Positions 1 to 7,000 of a stretch of 7,408 nt of DNA are shown here, one piece after another; position 1 is the stretch's first letter; every line of letters starts with the position of its first letter. A program made the translations under genes and the position numbers. The notes below the pieces were generated by a model, which ran no database searches, was not told the DNA's origin, and was given only the letters and a program-made list of their open reading frames with translations. This DNA is from Clostridia bacterium (lineage in GTDB: Bacteria; Bacillota; Clostridia; HGM11327), in assembly GCA_017935525.1 (NCBI GenBank), contig JAGBHJ010000155.1:1-7408 (forward strand), written 5' to 3'.

Positions 1-747
1 CATTGCTCATGGCCGTGGATAGACGAATGCATTGCCCTTTACGGCAAATTCCTCAATTCAAGGCTCACGGCAAACACAGCGGAAATGTTCTTTGACACCA
101 CCCCCGGTACCCCCGAAATATACAGACGGGAGCTTTTGACAAAGCTATTCAACATCGGCTACGACGTTGGTCACAATATAATGTTTGGAACGGACGCCTC
201 TGCCCGTGGCTACCGAGGCGAATGGGTGGACAAATGGCTCAGGATCGACGGCGACATAATGGACGAGCTTGGCGTCAGCGGTGAATACAGACAGCTGATG
301 TACCACGACAATCTTCTGCGGTTTTTGGGCATAACAAAGGAGCGTCCCGCACTTGTAAGCCCCGAGGTGGACGATTCCCACGGTTGGAGCGCAGTAAATC
401 CCAAGGTAAAGGAAATTATAGAAAAGAATTATATCAAGCTGGGCTTCCCCCAAAGCTGCAACAGAGAATTCTACAAGGCGCTGGAAAGCATCAACATCTC
501 TGACACAATAACGGCAGATAACATCAAGGGCTACGACGACGGCAGACGTAATCTGTTGTCCCTGCTTTGGGTGCTGGATGAGCTTGAAATTCGCTTTGCT
601 GAAAAGGGCATTTGCCCGTGTAAAATCAAAAAGGCATTAAGCCTCGCGGTCGATACTGTGGTTGCAGACAGCACCGCAAGGGATCAGCTTTGGCTGAAGG
701 ACCCCGCGGCACTTATCGATCTTATAGTATCCCAAGCGGAGCAGTAA
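1..747 (+). CDS. Amidohydrolase-family (Amidohydro_2-like) metal-dependent hydrolase, C-terminal part
   Basis: This is the 3' part of a gene that enters from before the window; the frame is open from base 1, giving 248 visible residues. The ATG at 85 is internal: it lacks a good ribosome binding site and family sequence precedes it. Fragment residues 1-8 (HCSWPWID) resemble the strand-end segment of PF04909 TIM-barrel hydrolases that carries an active-site His. Residues 61-68 (MFGTDASA) match the later GTD motif, whose Asp (D65) is normally catalytic or metal-binding. Residues 100-111 (MYHDNLLRFLGI) match the usual C-terminal helix, where the family has a conserved Asn before the end of the fold. 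About 137 further residues (112-248) follow, more than is usual; they look largely helical and I do not recognise them. Family members hydrolyse lactones or amides, or decarboxylate acids. The substrate here is unknown. It is the first visible gene of a four-gene cluster, 25 bases before the next. Confidence 0.75.
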   Translation, partial: HCSWPWIDECIALYGKFLNSRLTANTAEMFFDTTPGTPEIYRRELLTKLFNIGYDVGHNIMFGTDASARGYRGEWVDKWLRIDGDIMDELGVSGEYRQLMYHDNLLRFLGITKERPALVSPEVDDSHGWSAVNPKVKEIIEKNYIKLGFPQSCNREFYKALESINISDTITADNIKGYDDGRRNLLSLLWVLDELEIRFAEKGICPCKIKKALSLAVDTVVADSTARDQLWLKDPAALIDLIVSQAEQ

Positions 748-756
748 AACTAACAC

Positions 757-763
757 GAAAGGA
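757..763 (+). promoter_or_regulatory. Ribosome binding site of the sugar isomerase/epimerase gene
   Basis: GAAAGGA lies 9 bases before the ATG at 773, in the 25-base gap after the amidohydrolase stop. It supports 773 as the start. The gap contains no recognisable promoter or terminator, so the two genes are probably cotranscribed. Confidence 0.75.
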
Positions 764-772
764 TTTTCATTT

Positions 773-1576
773 ATGTATAAAATAGGATGTTGTATCCCCG
801 GGGGATCCTTTATGCCCCAGGGAGTAAGCTCCACTGCGGACGCCGGTCAGGCGCTTATCGCAAGGGTGCAGACTGTGCTGGACACAGGATTTGACTTTGC
901 GGAGTCCACAGTAGGAAACGTGATGGCGTTGACGGAGGACGAGCTGGACACCGTTATCGGCAAGGGTATCAGATTGCCCGTATGCAACAGCTTTATCCCG
1001 CCTACGTTCTCCATAATGAAAAGGGACACGGGGCTGGAGGCTTACGTTGACGAGTCAATGCGCCGTATGATGATGCTGGGTACGGACACCGTGGTGCTGG
1101 GCAGCGGCGGCGCAAGGCGCATCCCCGAGGGAATGAGCCACGGTGAGGGCATCAGCATATTCAAGGACTTTTTGACGATGTGCAACGGCTACGGCAAAAA
1201 ATACGGCATAACCGTCGCCATTGAGCCATTGAATCACAAGGAATGTAACCTTTTGAACCGAGTTGGAGAGAGCTACCTCCTTGCCAAGGAGCTGGGACTT
1301 GATAACGTGCAACTTTTGGCGGACGCCTACCACATGGCGGTGGAAAACGAGCCCCACAGCACTTTGAAGTGCTACACGGATATGCTCTGCCACGTTCACG
1401 TATCCCAGGCTGACAGAGCCTACCCCGGCAAGAACGCCGAGGACAAATACATTCCCGCCTTTATTCAAAGCCTTAAGGAATCCGGTTATCAAGGCAGAAT
1501 AACAGTCGAGTGCGGATTTGACGATTTTGAGAGCAACGCCCTTGTTGCTTCAGCATATCTTAAGAAAATATTATAA
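773..1576 (+). CDS. Sugar phosphate isomerase/epimerase (xylose isomerase-like TIM barrel)
   Basis: A 267-residue protein of the AP_endonuc_2/COG1082 superfamily, whose members include D-tagatose 3-epimerase and hydroxypyruvate isomerase. The metal ligands expected for these enzymes are visible: E151 (in IEPLN), D184 (in LADAYHM), H209 (in HVHVSQADR) and E246 (in TVECGF). H187 and R215 sit where substrate-contacting residues are found in D-tagatose 3-epimerase. CNSFIPP (71-77) and the GSGGARRIPEG segment (110-120) are also typical of the family. The length is normal, and there is no signal peptide, so it should be a cytoplasmic enzyme that isomerises or epimerises a free or phosphorylated ketose or keto acid with a divalent metal. 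The exact substrate cannot be read from sequence; some relatives are dehydratases or endonucleases. The stop codon TAA is part of the TAAGGAG ribosome binding site of the next gene, suggesting translational coupling. Confidence 0.88.
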   Translation: MYKIGCCIPGGSFMPQGVSSTADAGQALIARVQTVLDTGFDFAESTVGNVMALTEDELDTVIGKGIRLPVCNSFIPPTFSIMKRDTGLEAYVDESMRRMMMLGTDTVVLGSGGARRIPEGMSHGEGISIFKDFLTMCNGYGKKYGITVAIEPLNHKECNLLNRVGESYLLAKELGLDNVQLLADAYHMAVENEPHSTLKCYTDMLCHVHVSQADRAYPGKNAEDKYIPAFIQSLKESGYQGRITVECGFDDFESNALVASAYLKKIL

Positions 1577-1580
1577 GGAG
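1575..1580 (+). promoter_or_regulatory. Ribosome binding site that sets the start of the DUF6807 gene
   Basis: AAGGAG ends 6 bases before the ATG at 1587 and overlaps the TAA stop of the preceding gene (1574-1576). This favours 1587 over an upstream in-frame ATG at 1518, which lies inside the isomerase gene and has no comparable Shine-Dalgarno sequence. Confidence 0.85.
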
Positions 1581-1586
1581 ATAAAT

Positions 1587-2636
1587 ATGAGCATTTCCAT
1601 AAAAGCAATAAGAGATTACACGGACGAGCCATTGAGGATCGTTACCGATGACCCCAAAGCCCCCTGCTGTGACTGCGTTGTGGCAGAGGACGGCACCCTT
1701 TTCCCCGCCCAGTGGGACGGCGAAAAGCTTGTGGTGATCGCAAGCATGAAGGCAGGCGAGGAAAAAGAATTCTGCCCCGAAACAAGAGGCATATCCCCCG
1801 CCATCGGAGTTGAAGAAAAGGAAAACAGCATCGCCGTTATGCAGAACGGCAAATTCTTTACGGAATACGTGTTTGACCCCGCCATCCCCAAGCCCTACCT
1901 TGGCCCCATAATGGCATCCGACGGCAAAACGTCCTTTACACGTCTTGACCTTAACACCACTGAGCACGTACACCAGCGCTCAGTTATCTGCGCTGTGGGT
2001 GACGTCAATGGCGTTGACTTTTGGAACGAATTCGGCAACTACGGCTTTGAAAAGCACGTTTCCATAGAAAATATGGTCTGCGGCAGCGCCTTTGCAAGAT
2101 TTTCCGCAAACAATGTATGGCAGACCGCAGACGGTCAGCCCATGCTGGACGAAAAACGCACCTTTACCTTCTATAACCAGCAGGGCAATATCCGCTACGT
2201 GGATATGGAAGTCGTATTTACCGCAAGCTATTGCGACGTCACCTTTGGCAAGACAAAGGAGGCAGGTCCCCTCGGCGTAAGAGTAAACGAGGAGCTCCGT
2301 GCTGACAGAGGCGGCAGCTTTACAAATTCATACGGCGGAATAAATGAGGACGAGTGCTGGGGCAAGCCTGCATTCTTCTGCGACTACAAGGGCGTAATTG
2401 ACGGCACGCTGTACGGCATCGCCGTGATGGATAACGAATCCAACGAGCGCTACCCCACCACCTGGCATATCCGCAACTACGGCTTGTTTGCGGCAAACAA
2501 CCTGTTCTTTAAGGGCGGACTTTCCATCCCCAAGGGCGAAACGCTTACATACAAATACAGGCTCTGCTTCTACGAGGGTCAGCAGATAAACGTATATGAC
2601 AAATTCAACTGTTACATCAATTACGAAAAGGAATAA
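1587..2636 (+). CDS. DUF6807 (PmoA-like) family protein
   Basis: A 349-residue protein that I assign to PF14100 (DUF6807, formerly labelled methane oxygenase PmoA; that old name does not imply methane oxidation). Supporting segments are KPYLGPIMASDGKTSFTRLD in the middle, E126-H-V-H-Q-R-S132 (the place of the family's His-rich motif), GDVNGVDFWNE with D144-F-W146, and a C-terminal block with YGIAVMDNESNERYPTTWH (W293, H294) followed by IRNYGLF. The fold is expected to be a beta-sandwich. There is no signal peptide. The biochemical role of the family is not established; in many genomes it sits beside sugar oxidoreductases, isomerases and hydrolases, consistent with the neighbours here. The start at 1587 is chosen on its AAGGAG site. 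The gap to the next gene is only 3 bases, so the two are almost certainly cotranscribed and probably coupled. Confidence 0.75.
   Translation: MSISIKAIRDYTDEPLRIVTDDPKAPCCDCVVAEDGTLFPAQWDGEKLVVIASMKAGEEKEFCPETRGISPAIGVEEKENSIAVMQNGKFFTEYVFDPAIPKPYLGPIMASDGKTSFTRLDLNTTEHVHQRSVICAVGDVNGVDFWNEFGNYGFEKHVSIENMVCGSAFARFSANNVWQTADGQPMLDEKRTFTFYNQQGNIRYVDMEVVFTASYCDVTFGKTKEAGPLGVRVNEELRADRGGSFTNSYGGINEDECWGKPAFFCDYKGVIDGTLYGIAVMDNESNERYPTTWHIRNYGLFAANNLFFKGGLSIPKGETLTYKYRLCFYEGQQINVYDKFNCYINYEKE
2628..2632 (+). promoter_or_regulatory. Ribosome binding site of the serine hydrolase gene
   Basis: AAGGA lies inside the last codons of the DUF6807 gene, 7 bases before the ATG at 2640. Because the signal is within the upstream coding region, translation of this gene is probably tied to that of its neighbour. 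Confidence 0.7.
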
Positions 2637-2639
2637 GTC

Positions 2640-3815
2640 ATGAACTTTACACCTATGAAAGAATTTATGGATCATCTGACATCCTGGAGGATGCCCGGTA
2701 ATTCCATAGTGGTATATAAGGACAACCAAAAGATATTTGATTACAGCTCCGGCTGGGCAGATATGGAAAACAACGTCCCCATGGATGGCTCCAAGCTGAT
2801 GCACATATACTCCTGCTCCAAGGTAATGACCGTTGTTGCGGCTCTGCAGCTGTATGAAAAGGGCAAGTTTTTGTTGACGGACCCCTTGTATAACTACATT
2901 CCCGAATACAAGGATACCTTTGTTATAAGAAACGGCGAGCCAGTAAAGACAAAGAACATACTGCGTATGCAGCACCTTTTTACAATGACCGCAGGCTTTG
3001 ACTACAACCACCGAGTAAAGGCGTTTGATAAGGCAAGGCAGTTGACCAACGGCAATATGGACACCCTCACAGTAGCAAAATGCCTTGCAGAGGAGCCGTT
3101 GCACTTTGAGCCCGGCGAGGGCTGGAGTTACAGCTTGTGCCACGACGTTCTGGCGGCGGCAGTTGAAGCCATATCGGGCATGAAATTCAGAGATTACGTC
3201 AAAAAGAACATATTTGAGCCCTTGGGCATGGCAGAATCCTGCTACCACGTAACTCCCGAGCTTACGGCAAAAATGGCTCAGCAGTACGAGTATTACGATG
3301 GCGACCCTATGGACCTTGTGGAAAAGCAGAAAAAAGCCTCCGAAAAAACGGGCAAGCACATAATCGTAGGCAAAGATAACAACGATTTTGTTTTTGGCCC
3401 CGAATACGACAGCGGCGGCGCAGGCATCATCACAAGCGTAAACGAATACGGACTGTTTGCAGCGGCATTGGCAAACGGCGGTGTAGGCCTCAACGGCGAA
3501 AGGATACTTATCCCCCAGACGGTGGAGCTTTTGCGCACAAATCAGTTGAACGAAAAGCAGATGGCAAGCTTTAACTGGCGCCAGCTTTCTGGCTACGGCT
3601 ACGGTCTTGGTGTCCGCACTATGATAGACAGAGCAAAAGCTGGCTTTTTGGGCAAGTACAGCGAATTCGGCTGGGGCGGTGCGGCAGGCGCCACCATACT
3701 TGTTGACCCCGACGAGCATCTGGCAATGTTCTATGCCCACCATATGCTGAACCCCCACGAGGAATACTACCAGCCAAGACTCCGCAACGTGCTGTATTAC
3801 TGCCTCGGGCTTTGA
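2640..3815 (+). CDS. Serine hydrolase, class C beta-lactamase/esterase family
   Basis: A 391-residue member of PF00144 (Beta-lactamase family), a group that also holds EstB-type esterases, D-aminopeptidases and penicillin-binding relatives. The nucleophile motif SxxK is S58-C-S-K61. The catalytic Tyr is probably Y164 in WSYSLCHDVL, followed by the AVEAISG helix. The third motif appears as W345-G-G347 in FGWGGAAGA rather than K/H-x-G; a Trp here is what I recall for EstB-type esterases. VDPDEHLAMFY near the end is the usual final strand. The N-terminus (MNFTPMKEFMDH) has no signal peptide or lipobox, which argues against a periplasmic or surface beta-lactamase or a cell-wall enzyme. A cytoplasmic esterase or amidase acting on a small molecule, perhaps removing an acyl group from a sugar derivative handled by its neighbours, is the best guess. 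It is the last gene of the cluster, with an intrinsic terminator 21 bases after its stop. Confidence 0.88.
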   Translation: MNFTPMKEFMDHLTSWRMPGNSIVVYKDNQKIFDYSSGWADMENNVPMDGSKLMHIYSCSKVMTVVAALQLYEKGKFLLTDPLYNYIPEYKDTFVIRNGEPVKTKNILRMQHLFTMTAGFDYNHRVKAFDKARQLTNGNMDTLTVAKCLAEEPLHFEPGEGWSYSLCHDVLAAAVEAISGMKFRDYVKKNIFEPLGMAESCYHVTPELTAKMAQQYEYYDGDPMDLVEKQKKASEKTGKHIIVGKDNNDFVFGPEYDSGGAGIITSVNEYGLFAAALANGGVGLNGERILIPQTVELLRTNQLNEKQMASFNWRQLSGYGYGLGVRTMIDRAKAGFLGKYSEFGWGGAAGATILVDPDEHLAMFYAHHMLNPHEEYYQPRLRNVLYYCLGL

Positions 3816-3836
3816 TACAGTGTGATCCGAAGATAC

Positions 3837-3880
3837 TACCCCATTCCGACAAATATACAGTCGGGGTGGGGTATTTTGTT
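3837..3880 (+). terminator. Intrinsic terminator of the four-gene cluster
   Basis: A 14-base-pair stem is formed by 3837-3850 and 3860-3873, with only two G-U pairs and no mismatches. The loop is nine bases (AAATATACA). TTTTGTT follows directly. It starts 21 bases after the serine hydrolase stop and separates this transcript from the surface protein gene. Confidence 0.9.
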
Positions 3881-3972
3881 CCCCCAATATACCAAGCTGT
3901 AGGACCCTTTTGAAAAAATACCAAATAAAGTATTAATTTATTGTAAACTGTTTCCAGCCACCCTTGAAGCTA

Positions 3973-4001
3973 TTGATTTTGTGGGAGAAATCTGGTATAA
4001 T
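3973..4001 (+). promoter_or_regulatory. Sigma-A type promoter with extended -10 for the surface protein gene
   Basis: The -35 candidate is TTGATT at 3973-3978 (four of six consensus bases). After a 17-base spacer comes a perfect TATAAT at 3996-4001, preceded by TG at 3993-3994 as in extended -10 promoters of Gram-positive bacteria. Transcription should start at about 4008-4010, giving a leader of roughly 48 bases. No operator was recognised around it. Confidence 0.8.
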
Positions 4002-4011
4002 TATAGTACAA

Positions 4012-4023
4012 GCTCTACGGAGC
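4012..4023 (+). promoter_or_regulatory. Small 5' leader hairpin with C(UACG)G tetraloop
   Basis: GCTC (4012-4015) and GAGC (4020-4023) enclose TACG, giving a C(UACG)G loop, a member of the unusually stable UNCG tetraloop class. It falls within a few bases of the predicted transcription start. The rest of the leader is A-rich and looks unstructured up to the ribosome binding site. It may stabilise the 5' end of the mRNA; the stem is only four base pairs, so chance formation is possible. Confidence 0.4.
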
Positions 4024-4046
4024 AAAACAAAAAAATAATATAATTC

Positions 4047-4054
4047 AGGAGGAG
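4047..4054 (+). promoter_or_regulatory. Strong ribosome binding site of the surface protein gene
   Basis: AGGAGGAG sits just before the ATG at 4057; the AGGAGG core ends 4 bases before it. It fixes the start of the long reading frame and places a typical signal peptide directly after it. Confidence 0.85.
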
Positions 4055-4056
4055 TT

Positions 4057-7000
4057 ATGAGAAAGCTTTTGACTGCGCTTGCCACAGTTTTTTTGCTGAT
4101 GGCAACGGTGTTTGGCTTTGGCGTGGCGGCAGACGTTGCCCATGCCGAAACTGTCTATAACGGCTACGGGTACAGCACCATCACGGACCCGAGCCAGAAG
4201 ACAATGTATGAGGAATTAAGTGCCAAGAGTGAGGATACTCACATCAGCGGCGAAGACGTTGAGATCATGGAATTTGATACGGGGGACGGCAAGATAAACC
4301 ACGCCGTTGCCTTTGATTACGATTTTGCTTCCGCAGGACTTACCCTCCAGCAGGCGCAGAGCGTGTGGGCAACATTCAGAAATGATAACCCCCAGTATTA
4401 TTGGCTTTCGGGCACGCTGATATATTCCCCCACACATTTATTTATAGTGTGTGACAGCGAATATGCATCGGCATCGGAGCGCGCAAGGTGTAACGCCATT
4501 ATTGCAAGCGAGGTGGCAAGGTACACCTCCCTTACAGCAGGGCTTTCCACCAAGCTGGACAAGGCACTTGCTGTCCACGACGATATTTGTAACAGAATAG
4601 CATACGCCTACAAAGCGGACGGCATTACCCCCTCTGACGACGCATTTGCCCACAACGTAATGGGCGTTTTTGAAAACAGAAGCGCCGTTTGCGAGGGCTA
4701 TGCAAAGGCATACCAGCTGATAATGACGGAGCTGGGTATTGACAGCATATACGTTACGGGTATTTCCCGCGGTGTGGGACACTCATGGAACATGGTCAAG
4801 CTTGATGACGGCTTGTGGCATTGGGTGGACGTGACTTGGGATGATCCTGTCAACATTGCAGGGTATATTCATCAGTATTTTGGTCTTTCCCGAACGGAAT
4901 TTGCATCTGACCACACTCCCAACACCTCAACTCCCGCCCCCGACGGCTTTATGGACTATCTGTATCCCCTGCCCACAGTATCAGACCAAAGCATTTCCCT
5001 TACAAAGCTGTACAAGGATGGCAGCTACGTAGGCTGTTACGACAGCGTAAGCTCTGCCTTGGCAGGCATTACGGATGCAAACGGTTCCTACAAAATAGAG
5101 CTTTTGACCACTACCGCACCCCACAAGATCGGCGGAGCAATGCCCAAGGCAAAGAGGATAGATTTTGTCAGCGCAGACAACTACGGCGCTGTGTTGACAC
5201 TCAATGCTGACGTAACGTTTGACGGCAACGTGGGCTTTGAGAGAGTATCCCTTATGACCACAAACGGCTACGGCATCAACGTTGGCGGAAACACGGTTTA
5301 CGTCGGCAAAGGCTTTGTGCCCGGTGACGTGGTGTTTAAGGGCGGATGTACGGTGGAATTTACCCAAGGTGTTGACACCGTCAGAAATTCCGACGTCAAG
5401 TGCTTCCCCGAGGCAAAGAGAGTAAAGCTCCCGTCTTCGGTAAGCCTTTTGGGCAACCAGACATTTGTGGATAACACTGCCCTTGAATACATTGAGGTTG
5501 CAGACGGCAACAGATACTATAAGTCCGTTGATGGCGTACTGTTTTCCGCAGATGGAAAAGCTCTTATCAAATATCCCTCCTCCATGGCAGGGGCAAGCTA
5601 TTCCGTCCCCCATGGCGTGACAGAAATAAAGGACAACGCATTTTACGGCGTAAGGAATTTGACCAAGGTGGTTATCCCCTACGGCGTTAAGACCATTGGC
5701 AATAATGCATTTGCTCAAAGCACGTCCTTGACTGCGGTGTATGCTCCGTCAACAGTAACACAGGTTGGCACGGAGAACCCCTTTGCAAACAGCCCCGCAC
5801 TTCAGCTTTATTGCCCCGCTACCTCGGCAATATACAGCTATGCAACCGGAAAGGGTGTTACGGCAGTTGCCACGGATGAGTTTACATACGTTTTTGTGGA
5901 TGACGACGAGCAGACCGTGATATTTCAGATGACGGATTACGCAGGCAGCACGGTGATCCTCCCTGCTGACCCTGCAAAAGCTGCTGATGCAGTCTATACC
6001 TACACATTTGTCGGCTGGACAGGTGAACCCGACGGCATGATCCTGACGGCAAACGTAACGTTTACTGCCAAGTATGATAAGACAGAACGAGAATACAGGG
6101 TGATCTTTTTGAAGCCCGACGGCACAACGCTGGAGGAAAAGATATACAAGTCAACCGAGGCCGTGGTCTTCCCCGTCGAGGCCCCTGCAAAGGCTGCAAC
6201 TGCACAGTACACCTTCACCTTTAAGGAGTGGAGGGCGGATGTAGCTCTTAATGACGGCAAGCCCGTTGCGGACACTACGTTTACACCCGTTTATACAGAA
6301 ACGTTAAATAAGTATATGTACGTTTTCTGCGACGATGACGGTCAGATCCTCTACGGTCCCTTTGAGGCTGATTACGGCACGGTGATAGTGCTTCCCCAGC
6401 CCCCCGAGGATGTTGTAACAAAGGAGGAGATAATTTCCTTTGTAAATTGGATAGGCTACACCGACGGCATGACGTTGACTGCCGACGTGGAGTTTACTGC
6501 AAACTACAAGACAGAAGCAAGAAGATACAAGTACGTTTTCTACGACGATGACGGCACTACTGTGCTGGAGCAGGGTGAGCTTGAATACGGAGAGGAGATC
6601 CCAAAGCCCTCCATAGATCCCACAAAGGGCGGCAACGGCATCGTTGAGTACACGTTTGTCGGCTGGGAAGGCTACAACGACAATATGCAGATAAGCGAGG
6701 ATGTCTCCTTTGTTGCGATATACGTTGAATATACCGACAAGCTGAAGTACGAATTCAAGGATCACGACGGCAGAGTAGTGGCAAGCGGCTACGTTGAGCC
6801 AACACAGCCCGTACCTGCCCCCGACGAGTCCCCCATCAGAAACAGCACGGAGCAATTCAAGTACACGTTTATCGGCTGGGACGGTTATACCGAAGGCATG
6901 ACCATAACGGAAAACACCGTATTTGTTGCTAAGTATAAGGAAGAAGTCAGAAATTACACGTTCATTTTCTATGCTGACGACAGAACCACGGAGCTTTTCC

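Noticed and set aside
85..747. Start of the first gene at the ATG at 85
   Set aside because: The same frame is open to base 1, the upstream residues (HCSWPWIDE) fit the amidohydrolase fold, and no good Shine-Dalgarno sequence precedes 85.
1518..1586. Start of the DUF6807 gene at 1518
   Set aside because: It would overlap the isomerase gene by 59 bases and add 23 residues with no family support; the AAGGAG site points to 1587.
1587..2636. Methane or ammonia monooxygenase subunit
   Set aside because: The PmoA label belonged to an old family name. The protein lacks membrane segments and its gene sits among sugar and hydrolase genes, with no other monooxygenase subunits.
2328..3887. Open reading frame of 519 codons on the - strand, opposite the DUF6807 and serine hydrolase genes
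   Set aside because: It lies opposite two genes with clear family motifs and ribosome binding sites. Its translation is dominated by Val, Cys, His, Ala and Tyr with no recognisable domain, as expected from the complement of the codon pattern, and it also runs through the terminator.
3910..3936. Second promoter with TTGAAA at 3910-3915 and TATTAA at 3931-3936
   Set aside because: The spacer is only 15 bases and the -10 element is weak, whereas the promoter at 3973-4001 has a perfect extended -10 and ideal spacing.
3881..4056. Riboswitch or attenuator in the intergenic region
   Set aside because: After the predicted transcription start only about 48 bases of leader remain, with one 4-base-pair hairpin and no second terminator; this is too short for a known riboswitch class.
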